From: Diphasiastrum complanatum | Taxonomy: Eukaryota; Streptophyta; Lycopodiopsida; Lycopodiales; Lycopodiaceae | DNA: 64,000 nucleotides | Assembly (NCBI GenBank): GCA_029204225.1 | Contig: CM055096.1 | Span: 65,572,370 to 65,636,369, forward strand | Direction of reading: 5' to 3' | Part shown: positions 9,831 through 20,697 of the stretch, piece after piece | Layout: every line of letters begins with the position of its first letter | Position numbering within the stretch: position 1 is the first letter of the stretch | Translations under genes and position numbers: made by a program | The notes under the pieces: model-generated | Databases searched by the model: none | The model's input: only the letters and a program-made list of their open reading frames with translations | What the model was told of the DNA's origin: nothing

Positions 9831-10490
9831 TCGTCTTGTGCGTCTACAAGCATACAATGTTCCGCCTCCACCCATAAATGGGTCAACAACCACACCTGAA
9901 TGCTTGCAACACATCTCTACAATGAAATGCAGAAAATGAGGACTCTTCTTCATCCCTCCTTGTGCCGGCAAAGACGTTGCTGAATCAAATAGTCTCTCTG
10001 CCACAAAGTAATAATGTATCCAATGGTCATTCATACTCCCAAACAAGGAAGGGTCAACCAAATCACAATCACCCATGGGCAATTGTGGTGAGTCATCTAG
10101 GTGACATAAAATATAAACACCTAGCATATTCACCTGGGCAACACATTGGTGAATTTATCAATCATCGATACAAGTATGATAATACATTAGAAAATTGATA
10201 TAATAGAGAGGGAAAAAATGCGTACCTAAATACCCTTTACACTCACTCCAAATTTATCAACGCCTCGTAGAATAGCTTCACGCATCACTCTCAGGCCACT
10301 TTTTTTTGGCAACTCTAACAAGCAATGGTATTTCTGGCACACCGATAATTGAAATGACCAATCCATCATCATCAAGTATTGCAGATGTAAACTGCATAGT
10401 ACTCTCAAAGATGTGGATGCCAGAAGGGCTCTCACCACATTCACGAATTACTATGTCAACTGCCCTAATCCAATAATCCGAACGGCAGCC
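9792..10490 (-). pseudogene. DNA methylase (N6/N4-type)-like gene fragment with an intron
   Basis: The minus strand reads GESPSGIHIFESTMQFTSAI and LVISIIGVPEIPLLVRVAKK (10440-10320). A likely intron follows, GTACGC near 10200 to TTGCCCAG near 10135. The next exon contains LPMGDCDLVDPSLFGSMNDH, then KKSPHFLHFIVEMCCKHSG, then VVVDPFMGGGGTLYACRRTR. The DPFMGGGGT segment followed by ACRRTRRHCIA resembles the SAM-binding motif (DPFxGxGTT...A...R..IG) of N6/N4 DNA methylases; the family assignment is inference. The catalytic (D/N)PPY motif is not seen. A frame change occurs in the poly-A run near 10300 and both ends are truncated. Confidence 0.45.
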
Positions 10491-10876
10491 ACTTATGTCA
10501 GGGACTTAGAACATCTAATGGGGATCGAACCTAAATGGGACGATTTTCTCCCCCCCCCCCCCCCCATATTCTTTGACATTAATAAGGCGCTACCTTCAGA
10601 CAAAGTCGAAGATCAGCTGCCAATCACTCGTGTGTATTACCGAGCTGCACTTCTAGGCAATCCATGGACATGCAGATTCCAAGCATGGGTCGACCAAGAT
10701 TGGCTGAGAGGAGTCCACAAGTCCCTTCTCGTGCCCAAGGACTTGAAGAAACTGGACCGCCTCAACTTTATGGAGGACGTCATGACCTACTTGATCCAGC
10801 CAAGGCGGGCGAAGAAAAACTCTTTACTAAATCGACAGAGTGTCGAGGGACTGGCACTACTTCAGGCCGTGGGTCA
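10440..10876 (+). pseudogene. N-terminal part of an unknown retroelement-associated ORF
   Basis: A frame open from 10413 reads TYVRDLEHLMGIEPKWDDFL, a polyproline stretch encoded by a run of 16 C at 10550-10565, then ALPSDKVEDQLPITRVYYRA, then WVDQDWLRGVHKSLLVPKDL. It is interrupted at 10877 by the LTR TGTTGGGGG. No known domain is recognised. It may be the front of the same protein whose coiled-coil end is at 12420-13045, split by the gypsy insertion; that link is inference. Confidence 0.4.
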
Positions 10877-11652
10877 TGTTGGGGGTATTCCCAACAAAGT
10901 GTAAATAAATAAAATCATCCAATAAAATGTGTTACGAGGGCATGGCATCCTGTGCGCGTAAGCCCATGGCCCAATGAGCACGCAAGCTTAAGTGTAAAAA
11001 TAAAATTGACTTGGGCCTTGGAATTAAAATAAAACTAGAGGCCCAAAGTCATTTTTAAACTTAGAGATCACTTTTTAGAGTTGGGTCCAAATGGGGACTC
11101 ACATGAAGCTTGTGAAGTTTAATGTACTTTTTATGGACCCTTGGATCAAATTGGGTCCAAGATGAGTGGATAGGATCAATGTGATTATTAGCCAATAGGA
11201 TTGAGGGGCAAGGGCCTTCCCTATTTTATAAAAAGACACCATTTGTACACTATTTTCATGCTTAATAGAGAGGAGGAGACTCTATCATTTTGAGAGCTCA
11301 AGCATTCTCATTTGCTAATCACTCTTGCTTATGCTATTGTTGGGATTGCTTGTTATTTCCATTTCTTCCATGCTTTTTGTTTGTGATTAGTTAAGGTTTC
11401 TCCATAAGCAATGACATTGAGCATTTGAGCTAATCTCCATCTCATGTCTCTCTCTTTCTCTCTTCTCTTCTCTCTTCCTCTTCTTTTCTACCCCTTCCCT
11501 TCACCCAAAACCATGAAGACTGATAGTATAGAGGAGTAGAGTTAAGGGAGAGTAGTGTTAGTGGTGAATAGAGCTAAGGGAGAAAGTAGAAAACTAACTA
11601 AAAACAGCATCTATGCATAGTTAGGTACCTATCCAGTGATCTAACCCTTGTT
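10877..11652 (+). repeat. Gypsy LTR, plus orientation, 3' end truncated
   Basis: Starts TGTTGGGGGTATTCCCAACA and is homologous over its length to the reverse complement of 1964-2784 and 49332-50102, including the CT-rich tract near 11450. It breaks off at CTAACCCTTGTT, so the last 50 or so bases and the PBS are missing. No purine tract precedes it, so it is better read as a 5' LTR than a 3' LTR. Confidence 0.8.
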
Positions 11653-12060
11653 TATCGAATATGTGAAATGGATTTCTCCAATTGTCGTTGTTCCTAAGAA
11701 GAATGGGAAGATGCAAATTTGTATGAATCTCAAGGCTTTGAACAAAGTGAAGAAAAATGATCACTTTCCATTACTCTTTTTTGAAAGCATATTGGACCGA
11801 CTTGTTGGAGCCGAAGCATACAGTTTTTTGGATGGATTTAGTGGTTACAACCAAGTTAAGATTAAACTTGCAGATTGCCATAAAACAACATTTGCAACAG
11901 AATGGGAAACTTATGTCTCTAAATTATGCCGTTTGGACTTTGCAATGCACATAGTTCATTTCAAAGAGTCATGCAGTTTGCCTTCAAAGACTACTTGCAG
12001 AAATTCCTTGAAATCTACTTGGATGATCTCGGAGTCCATAATGTCGATACCTTGTTGGGC
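11652..12060 (+). pseudogene. Gypsy reverse transcriptase fragment
   Basis: Directly after the broken LTR the frame reads WISPIVVVPKKNGKMQICMN, then YSFLDGFSGYNQVKI (RT motif with catalytic Asp), and, after a frameshift near 11910, FLEIYLDDLGVHNV carrying the YLDD box. Gag, protease and the N-terminal RT edge are deleted. Catalytic residues survive but the frame is broken. Confidence 0.85.
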
Positions 12061-12419
12061 CCCTACTCACCACAATGGGGATCCACGAGCACGCCTTTTT
12101 AAGAAGAATCAATATGGATTTTATAACCATGGCTTTTAGCACCTGGGACTGAGGGCAAGATCAAATTTTATATCACCTACCAGACTGTTACCCACAAGGT
12201 GCATGTGACTGAGACCACTCTTGCAGCCATAGGAATCACTTCTGGCAAACAGCCCTCCCCAAATCATAAGCACGCTAGAGTATCTTCAAGCCCTTTATTG
12301 ATACCACTGATGAGTTGTACTAGACCAATGACAACTATTTGATCGAATCCATCTATTCCCTGGAACATAATTCGAACAGTTCCATGATAGTTCTACAATT
12401 TTTTATTCATCCTTTCAGA

Positions 12420-13045
12420 TAGATCAACAAGATCAAGCCGAAGTAGCACAAGATACCATCAGGGTCGCCCATGCATTTTCGTCACCAAAGCAGTTCGATG
12501 CTACTATACCAGATGGTTATGAAGAAGAGGATGTATTTGAGGAAGAAGATATACAACTGAAACCTCAAGGCAACCCAGGTCAAGCTTCTGGATCTGGATT
12601 ACCTGCTGCTGCTACTGCTACAGCACCAACTGTGGATACTGGTGACACTATGAGTTTAGTTACTAACCTTGCGTGAGTGATCCAGACCATACAAGATGAA
12701 AAAACAGCAATGGACAAGCATATCTCGGAACTAGGATCAAAGAATACCTTGATCAGCCAGAACGTGATACAGCTGAATCGGGAGCTTAAGGTCGCCAAAC
12801 AACATGAGTCAAAGTTTGAGGCCGAGATGAAGAAAGCCCAACAAATAATCGATGCTCTAGAAGGCTATGTGGAGACTCTTAAGAATACATTGACGACAAC
12901 GCAAGGTCAAGTGGACAAAGCCATCCAAGATGCCAAACAATAGGTGTTGCTGCTCCAAGGGCAATTGGATATGGCTGCGCTTGAATGAGAGCGCCTTCAA
13001 AATGAATTGGATGCAACCACCCTTGAACGCGACACAAGCATCTGA
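12420..13045 (+). pseudogene. Coiled-coil protein remnant, plus strand
   Basis: Reading begins in an acidic segment (YEEEDVFEEEDIQL) followed by an Ala/Thr-rich linker. After a stop near 12675 comes a clear coiled coil (residue pattern in ISELGSKNTLISQNVIQLNR, ELKVAKQHESKFEAEMKKAQ, LEGYVETLKNTLTTTQGQVD). Stops at about 12942 and 12987 interrupt it. Upstream, 12150-12290 holds another open piece (KFYITYQTVTHKVHVTET). It lies tail to tail with a similar protein on the minus strand (13440-15100). Family unknown; possibly an accessory ORF of a gypsy element. Confidence 0.45.
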
Positions 13046-13440
13046 TCGTCCAGTCACACCAAATGAGATCCGATAGCTGTTCAGGAAGGTTGAAACCTAT
13101 CGAACTTCATGTGTAGGGTTTCAAGAAAGATTTGACAAGTTAAAACATAGGGAAGAGAGAGAACGAGTAAGCTATCATCATTGTAGATTTAGTGTTAATG
13201 GATGTAGGGTTAATGCTTAATGTTAATGGATCTTAGAGCTAGTTGTGAATCATCCTTACATGTTGGATTTGTTTTATGTTATCGCTCTCATGGGATCGAA
13301 CCTCCGCGTGACGACTAACTTCATCTCCTTGATGCTTGTGTGCTTGGATCTAGGGTTGAACATGTGGATGCTTGTTAGTTGAGTTAACTAAGTAAAGTGG
13401 ACTTTGAGCTTGTCGATCTTCGCGACTGCCTCTAAATACT
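13046..13440. other. No gene recognised
   Basis: Spacer between the two convergent coiled-coil remnants. It has no LTR boundary, poly-A tail or reading frame that I can support. Confidence 0.5.
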
Positions 13441-15100
13441 CTAGATGGTCAGTAACTCCCGAGCAGACAAGCACAACGTGAATTTGTTGCGTCAGATCAT
13501 CAATGCAAAGCAGGGCCTAAAGGTATTCTTCACGAGAGTCTGGCCCACTGCAAGTTGGGGTGTCGTCACTAGATAGCTCCTTCAACTCAGCCAACTCTTC
13601 GTCGACAAGTGCCTTCGCATTCTCGAGAAGTTGCAAGAACTCGCCTCAATAATTTTCTAGCATCTGGTCTTGGAGCTGGTTTAGTTTCATGAGGTCTACT
13701 GTGATCGAGCTTGCATTGCTGCACGGAGTAAGAGCAGCTTCTGCTTTTATTCGAGTCATTCGCTCCTCTTGTAAATATTTTTGGAGAGTGATATTGTGTT
13801 GATTTGTAGTCAACAGCTATTGTTTTAAAGAATCATTTTGAGTCTGAAAATTTACAGATTTGGCATCAATCGCCTTATTAGACTGCTTCAAAGAATCAGC
13901 TTTGTTTATTGCAGTCTGAAGCTATGTTTCGAGAGAATGATTTCATTCAATCAGTTGTGTGTTGTCTAATTCGAGCGAATCGATCTTCTCAAAAGACTCA
14001 TTAAGAGAGTCTTGGCATTTCCACTCTGAGTTGACAAACTCCATCGTGAGCTTCTGGTGATACTTGTCAAACTCATAAACCTCAGTCACTAAATTCCTAG
14101 CTCATTCTAACATGGTGCGGAAGCACTGGTGCTGGTTAGCTGGTTCGTCCTCTTGGTTGTCTGTTGCCCTAGTGTCACAAAATGGTGCTGCTCGTCCACT
14201 ATCTTGAGTGGCATCGTCGTCCGAGGAGTTTAAACTCTTCTTCTGCTTCTCTGAGATTGAAGCAAAGATTGGCTTTGATAAATAAGCAGTAGCGACTTCA
14301 TCAGTATCCATGGTCATAATAGCAGGTGCATCAGTTTGAGAAGCACCAACATCAATATCCATAGCATCCATGGCTGGCGCAACAACTGTTGTGGTAGTTG
14401 TGGTTGGAACAGTCAGGAGGCTAGAAAGGTCAATGGGTTTTGGAGGCAATAGTCGTCACATCAGCATGATTTTCTCTTGATCGTGTAACACTCCAAAATG
14501 TTCGCATAGTCGCGAAACGTGTGCTCCGACTCCAAAAAATTTTTGGTGTTTAATCCACCTCAAAAATGCCTTGTAAGCGATAACACCGAAGCAAAAACGA
14601 TTACCAGCTAGCACATCCAATATATATCCAAAATTTTGCACAGAAATGGTTGCATCCGCATCCGCCAAAAATAGTGTTTGATTGGCATATTTACAAAACA
14701 GCTCAAAGGTGGTATTCTTTATCATCGAAATTTTGTACGCCTTCGTTGGTACGAAGTAGTTACTCATAAAATTGACAGCTTCATCCACTGAATCTTTGTT
14801 TGTAGAAACAAGTTTACCATCCAATGGTAATCTCAGCGTTGTGCAGGACATGTCCTTCTTCAGAGATAGTGAAAAATTTGCCTCGCACATGGACTTTGAA
14901 ATCCACCTCAGAAACTGCATGGATGGAGTTCAAAAATTCAGTACTGACTTCAGACAAAGTGACTAAAGGATCCACTTTCAAATTTCCCAATCTGCATTGA
15001 TCCAAAAAGGACTGGATTGATGCCAGACGGATTCATGTGCATGCTTTCCAAGTAATTGAGGAGCTAGAACTCGATCCAGAAGCCATTGTATTGAATTTTT
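13440..15100 (-). pseudogene. Large coiled-coil protein remnant, minus strand
   Basis: Starts at ATG near 15090 (MASGSSSSSSITWKA). Then come FLDQCRLGNLKVDPLV, FKVHVRGKFFTISEEGH, a globular part (14920-14456; FELFCKYANQTLFLADADAT and VIAYKAFLRWIKHQKFFGVG), a Thr/Val/Asp low-complexity linker and a C-terminal coiled coil (LELDNTQLIE, LQTAINKADSLKQSNKAID). At least one frameshift (near 14820) and several stops break it; intact length would be about 550 residues. The RGKFFTISEEG segment is reminiscent of the 'putative plant transposon protein' domain found beside plant gypsy elements, but I cannot confirm this. It lies downstream of the integrase end of the gypsy element at 15990-20200. Confidence 0.45.
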
Positions 15101-15390
15101 CACGAAAGCTCCGTAGAATGCGACAGATCATAAGAGAGTGCTTGATCACAAAAATTTTGAGCACAGGAAAGCATGAAAACGCAAGAAGAAAGTGTGAAGA
15201 AGAAAAATAGAAAATAACTTGTGATATGTAGAAGCGGTGTGGAGAGGATGATGACGTGTCATTGGTGACATGACATCTGTCATTTCCATTATTAAGGACG
15301 TGCATGGCTCAGAGTTTCAAACTATGATTTGACAGATCAATCTTAATGACAGAAGACCATTTGTAAAAAGAAAAGAAATAAATAAATAAG

Positions 15391-15472
15391 AAACAATATC
15401 CGTTTTGATACGTGGGCGTACACACATATCAAAACAATATCCATTTTGATATCTGGACGTACACACGTGTGA
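15391..15472. repeat. Two 41-bp tandem repeats next to G-box-like sites
   Basis: AAACAATATCC(G/A)TTTTGATA(C/T)...GTACACAC occurs at 15391 and again at 15432. Immediately after come ACACGTGT and, at 15481, CACGTGG, both G-box/ABRE-like cores. Arrangement suggests regulatory U3-type sequence; function is inference. Confidence 0.6.
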
Positions 15473-15514
15473 ATAATGTTCACGTGGCCAACATTTTTAA
15501 TGGAGGAATACAAA

Positions 15515-15990
15515 AGATAGGACGAGAGATTCTCGAGAGATTCTCAAAAATATGCTAGAAAGATTCTAGAAAATTTTGCGAAACCTTCTCGCAAGATCCT
15601 AGAAAATGTCACAAAAACTAACGAAAAGTTCTCAAAAAATTTTAGTATGATACTAGAAAATTTCTCGAAAAATGAATAAAATTATAAAAATCACTCAAAA
15701 GAATGCTAGAAAATTTCTCAAAAAATTGGAGGAAAAAAAACATTCTATGAAAATTAAAACAAGTTGATTACAATTTGAGTGTCGCAAAAATTCTCGAAAA
15801 GATTCTTGAAAATTTTTGAAGAATGATTTTGGAAGAATACTAGAAAGTGGAAGAAAATTTCATGAAAATTTCTAGAAAAGATAGGAGAAAAGTCGCGATC
15901 AATTCCAGAAAAGATGAAAGAAAATTCGCGATAAATTTTAGAAAAATACTAGAAAAATATAAGAATAAAAAAAAAATTGATCAAAGGTAG
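15515..15990. repeat. Degenerate array of GAA/TTC motifs, heat-shock-element-like
   Basis: AT-rich sequence built from variations on CTAGAAAATTTCTCGAAAA and GATTCTCGAGAGATTCTC, with a perfect TTCTAGAA at 15564-15571. Alternating GAA and TTC at short spacing is what heat-shock elements look like, but simple decay of an A-rich repeat could give the same. There is no reading frame. Confidence 0.45.
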
Positions 15991-16260
15991 TATTTCTTGA
16001 GTCTAGACCCATTAATACATGTAGGTAACAATTCCCCTTCAAGTGATTGGAGTTGTACAGAATCATTCTCAAACACCTCTATGACTTTATAGGGTCCAAG
16101 CCATCTCATATGGAGTTTTTTGGGGAACTTTTGATGTCGACTATCATAAATCAACGCAAAGTCATCAGCTTTTAGATCACATTTTCTGATACGACTGTCA
16201 TACTTTTTCTTCCTTTGTTCCTAGATTTCCTCCATTAATTTTTGTTAAAATTTTCACGAG
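15990..16260 (-). pseudogene. Gypsy integrase C-terminal end
   Basis: The minus strand reads CDLKADDFALIYDSRHQKFP, LHMRWLGPYKVIEVFENDSV and a G-SRLKKYYL ending. This is the characteristic C-terminal region of plant gypsy integrases (LYDSRHQKFPGKL...RWLGPY). Everything between gag (to 16475) and this point, namely RT, RNase H and the integrase core, is missing, so the element has a large internal deletion. Confidence 0.8.
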
Positions 16261-16474
16261 CTTCAGCTAGTTCTTCAATATTGGTCACATTCTTCATCTG
16301 TTCATTGAGCTTGAATACGAAAAGTTGTCACCTCAAATTCAATAGGCAAAATAGGATGCATACCATACGTATCTTTTGCAAATTATTTTGCAGCATCACA
16401 GTCATAGTCTGGGTCATCTTTAAGATTTTCTTTAGTCGTAGATTTGTTCGTTGACTTGCTAGAAGATTTCTTCT

Positions 16475-18911
16475 TCAAAGATTTACTGTGCTTTGTTGAA
16501 GATTTTTGTTCGGGTTTCGAGGAGCCTTTGCTTCTCGTTTGACTTTGAATATCTTCTCCACGTCACTTGGCCAGGACTGGTCTTCTGTCTTTGCCAATTT
16601 TCCTTCAATAACATCAATCCTTTGCACAACAGCATCAGTTGAAGCTTTTGCTTTCGAGCCGGCAGTAGCTGCTGTTGCTACATACTGATATTTGGGTCGC
16701 GGCTTCTGCAGATGAGGGAAGCCATGATACTTGTGGCCAAGCTCCCTATAGTTCGAGCATAACGACACATAACCAATCGGCTTTCGGGACTGAGGGTAGT
16801 CAGGTGAAAATTGTCCTAGCTCTCCACAGTTGTAGCAGTTGCCTGACTCTGTTTTAGCCGCAGGTTGAGACTTTGTTGGTCCAACGAATTCAGGAGGATT
16901 GTGTCTTCTTGGTGAAAACTTTGGTCTATCATGCTGGGCTGATGCTGTAGTACCTGAATATAGTTAGTAGTCGCATCATTCTGAAAAATAAAAAGTACCT
17001 CCTAGGAAGGATCTTCAATATATTTTACATTTATAGTGGTGCAGTCTTCCTTAGTATGTCCAGAAGTTCCACATTTCGTACACCACATTCATGAGTTGGA
17101 AGAAGATGCTTTTGGTCTTTTGTTTGCAACTTCAAAGATCTTCACTTTCAAATCATTAAACTTGTTATTAAGGTCAGCCATATTACTCTTCCAAAGCTTT
17201 TCAACTTTAGAAGTTGACGACTTCTCCTCAATGGTTTTTGTGGCGTCCTTTCGCTTAAATCGTCATTTATTCTTTCTTTCTCCTTTATCAACTTCTGATT
17301 CTGATGAAGATTTTTGTTCGGGTTTCGAAGAGCCTTTGCTTCTCATTGTGACTTTGAATATCTTCTCTACGTCACTTGGCCAGGACTGGTCTTCTCTCTT
17401 TGCCAATTTTCCTTCAATAACATCAATCCTTTGCACAACAGCATCAGTCGAAGCTTTTGCTTTCGAGTCGGCAGCAGCTGGTGTTGCTACATACTGATAT
17501 TTGGGTCGCGGCTTCTGCGGATGAGGGTAGTCATGATACTTGTGGCCAGGCTCCCTACAGTTCGAGCATAACGACACATAACCAATCGGCTTTCGGGATT
17601 GAGGATAGTCAGGTGAAAATTGTCTCGGCTCTCCACAGTTGTAGCAGTTGCCCGACACTGGATTAGTCGCAGTTTGAGACTTTGCTGGTCCAACGAATTC
17701 AGGAGGGTTGTGTCTTCTTGGTGAGAACTTTGGTCTATCATGCAGGGCTGATGCTGTAGTACCCTGAATATAATTAGTAGTCGCATCATTCTGAAAAATA
17801 AAAAGTACCTCCTGGGCAGGATCTTCAATATATTTTACATTTACAGTGGTGCAGTCTTTCTTAGTATGTCCAGAAGTTCCACATTTCGTACACCACATTC
17901 TTGAGTTGGAAGAAGATGCTTTTGGTCTTTTGTTTGCAACTTCAAAGGTCTTCCTTTCAAATCATTAAACTTTTTATTAAGGTCAGCCATATTACTCTTC
18001 CAAAGCTTTTCAACTTTAGAAGTTGACGACTTCTCCTTGATGGCTTTTGTGGCGTCCTTTTGCTTGGATCGTCGTTTATTCTTTCTTTCTCCTTTATTAG
18101 CTTCTGGTTCTGATGAATCACTGCTTTCGGACTCCAAGCTTGAAGAACTGGTACTTGAGTCAGAATTTGAATCATCATCGCTGTCACTGGAATCAGTCTT
18201 AGACTTACGAGATCTTTTAGTTGAGCATCGCTTTTGTGCTAGTTTTGAGGTCTCGAATTTTTTGGCACTAGCTATTACTGTTGCTAAGGAGGCCATGCCC
18301 CCTTGTCTACAATACCAATCAATCTTTGGTGGTAAACTAGCCAAAAACCATTCGATCTGCATGTCAACGGGATATACATCGGTTAGTTTTCCTATAAGAT
18401 TTTTAATCTTTTGTATATATTTTTGAAGAGATTCTTTAGTCTACTTCTAAACATTGTTCAGATGTCCGAGAATTCAAGATTTGTAACCGATTTCTCTAAA
18501 TTGGTTCAGAAATGCATCTTTCAGCAGTAACTAGATTCCTACACGGCCTGGTTCAACTTGACTGTACCATATGCATGCCTACTTTCTCAACAGACCAGGG
18601 AAGATTCACAATTTATCTACATCAGTTATTTCATTATTTGCATTAGCAATTGACTCAAATTGCGAGACATAGCTATCTGCATCATCGAAAGTAGTCCCTT
18701 TAAAATAATTGTACTTAATTTTTAAGATAGAAGTGAAATGTGCAACAAGACCCTCCATACCGAAGCTAATTAGGAGTTCAAGTAACTGGGCAGTGATTTC
18801 ATCGAGATTTCTTTGACTCTCTCTCTCACTCTGTCTTCGTAAAAATTTCTCTCTAAGCTTACGGTATCGTTCTAATTGGGATTCTCTATTTGACATACAT
18901 GGATGTGTCAA
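16475..18911 (-). pseudogene. Gypsy gag with tandemly duplicated nucleocapsid region
   Basis: Starts at 18911 (MTHPCMSNRESQLERYRKL) and contains IKYNYFKGTTFDDADSYVSQ, a capsid-like gag segment, then EWFLASLPPKIDWYCRQGGM and a serine/acid-rich stretch (DSSDSDDDSNSDSS). CCHC knuckles follow: CTKCGTSGHTKKDC intact, CYNCGEPRQFSPDY degenerate, CSNCREPGHKYHDY lacking its last Cys. The knuckle region occurs twice because of an 808-bp tandem duplication; the second, outer copy (16497-17304) is more decayed. Frame breaks lie near 17263-17300, 17850-17900 and 18365-18600. It belongs with the PBS and LTR at 18932-20200. Confidence 0.8.
16497..18113. repeat. 808-bp direct tandem duplication inside gag
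   Basis: Copy 1 is 16497-17304 and copy 2 is 17305-18113. Both begin at TGAAGATTTTTGTTCGGGTT-like sequence and match throughout with scattered substitutions and a few small indels. The junction lies in TTCTGATGAA, which also ends copy 2, consistent with unequal crossing-over or template switching at short homology. Confidence 0.85.
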
Positions 18912-18931
18912 ATTTCTTATAACTTTCCTAA

Positions 18932-18953
18932 GCTATCTCCGGCAACGGCGCCA
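18932..18953 (-). other. Primer-binding site, tRNA-Asp type
   Basis: Minus strand TGGCGCCGTTGCCGGAGATA, almost exactly the complement of the tRNA-Asp 3' end. It is separated by five T from the LTR end TATACCA. Confidence 0.9.
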
Positions 18954-18958
18954 AAAAA

Positions 18959-20200
18959 TGGTATATGTCGTACTATTCCAACAAGGTTAATATAGACTTT
19001 GTAGTAAATAATGTCGTTCCCACAAAGGATAGCGTTAGAAAGTTATGTATTTGATACAATTATGACAAGTGGTTTCAAGTCTTATTCTGGTTGTCAACAG
19101 ACACTAGAAAGTAACCAGTATTACTTGTGTTTGGGGTGTGTAATGTTAATAATTTTAGAACAACAATCTGGCCTCTATTAAATCGAATGAAACATGTTCT
19201 ACAGATGAGATGTTATCAGAGTAGTACGACAGTACTACACTCCATCTAATTAAGGTGTCAACAGAGAGTCGAGAAATGTTCGATGTATTTGTGGTTGTGC
19301 AGACAATTAATTAACTGCGTTCACGAACTGTTCGTTTCTAGACAGAAGTCCTCAACAACGTAAGTCCAAGGTTATGGTTAAAGAACACAATTAGTTCCAG
19401 AGCAGATTAGAAACTTATGTCAGTTACAATCAGGAACACAGATCAAAGACTCAAGTTTTTAGACAGGGACTGTCATCTCATATGTGTACATGCAATTTTA
19501 TTCAATGATCGTGCTAAATTGTACCAAATGTAGACGTTATTGAGTGCCGAAAAGAAAGTATTCATGACAGACGAATAATATGGCTTTAAGACAGTTCTTT
19601 AGAGCGTGTTCTACAGGTACACAACAAACGACTATAATGTGCTAGAGAGTCTATCTGATCAGAGAGTAATTAATGTGATGCGTTAGAAATTTCTAGTAGA
19701 CTCAAGATCACTCACACTCAACAGTGCGGAGAATGGAGATAAGGGAGAATAACTCCCAGCACTCTATTCACTTCTTCAACCTCTAACATATGCATAAACT
19801 CTTCTCTCTCGATGCTCAAGACTGAAGTGTGAGATCAATATAAGTTCTATGGGGCAAACAAACACACCTCTAAAACAACAGGTGCGTCGCTCCCATGAAA
19901 AGGTCTAGTTAACAATTAGATTGAGTATATGTTCAATTATACCATAAGAGGTATATTTAACTAACAGTTAAAATTACTCTAGTTTAGCATGCCTTTTCAT
20001 ATCTAGTCGTTTTGCATGGACGACTATCCAAGGCAATGTCTTTTCCTTTTGAAGGTCTTGCCCTTAATTACAAGGCAAGTACTTAGGAGATATATTCTTC
20101 AAAAATGTCTTAGGCCTCTTCATGATTTATGTTTATCTGGCTCATATCTTTATTTTTGGGTTTATCATGCCATATTTATGCTTATATTCAATATTTAACA
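18959..20200 (-). repeat. Gypsy 5' LTR (about 1.24 kb)
   Basis: The inner end (CATATACCA, plus-strand TGGTATATG at 18959) is fixed by the PBS. The outer end TGTTAAATATTG (plus ATTTAACA ending 20200) is my best estimate because copia gag sequence starts soon after. No coding content. No 3' partner LTR was found in the window. Confidence 0.6.
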
Positions 20201-20234
20201 ATTCTGTGGCATCACAAATACATTACTCACAATA

Positions 20235-20697
20235 TTTCAGACGAAATCACGTAGTCAGATTATGGTGCTCGAAGATCGGCTGAAAAACCTGCAGTGGGAT
20301 GGCAAAGATTCGAGAAGCAGTCGAAGCTCAAGATCACCTTGATCACAAGGATGCTTTTGACCAAGCTCTCTACAACAACAAAGAGAAATTAAAGAAGCAA
20401 TTCAAGCCTAAGAGGGAGTTAGATCGAAGGCAGAATCGAGATCAGCAAGCAGAAGGAGCCAGACATAATGTCAATTCATGTTGGCTTAATCCAAAATTTG
20501 AGTGTATCCATTGTTATAAGAAGGGCCATGCATTCATAGACTACCGCCAGAACCCAAGAAACAAATTAGCTCAGAGCAGACAGGAGAACAATAATAGTTC
20601 AACCTATGTCGAGGAGCTAGAGAGAACATCACTTCTCTCACGCCAATGCGTTGTGTGGGTCTATCATACAGCACTCGAAAAGCAAGAGGATCAATAG
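20235..20697 (+). pseudogene. Copia gag fragment with zinc knuckle
   Basis: Reads KSRSQIMVLEDRLKNLQ, then acidic and basic stretches, then WLNPKFECIHCYKKGHAFID with a CCHC knuckle whose last Cys is replaced (C-X2-C-X4-H-X4-Y). It is similar to the minus-strand copia gag at 6543-7970 (WLNPMIEWIHYHKRGHVAVD). The 5' part is missing, and the gypsy LTR ends about 35 bp before it, so this gag was probably interrupted by that insertion. Confidence 0.7.

Noticed and set aside
9678-9877. Short plus-strand frame MKCFEKFISDKFDHV
   Set aside because: Equivalent sequence in the inverted copy (58380-58520) carries stops, so the frame is not conserved.
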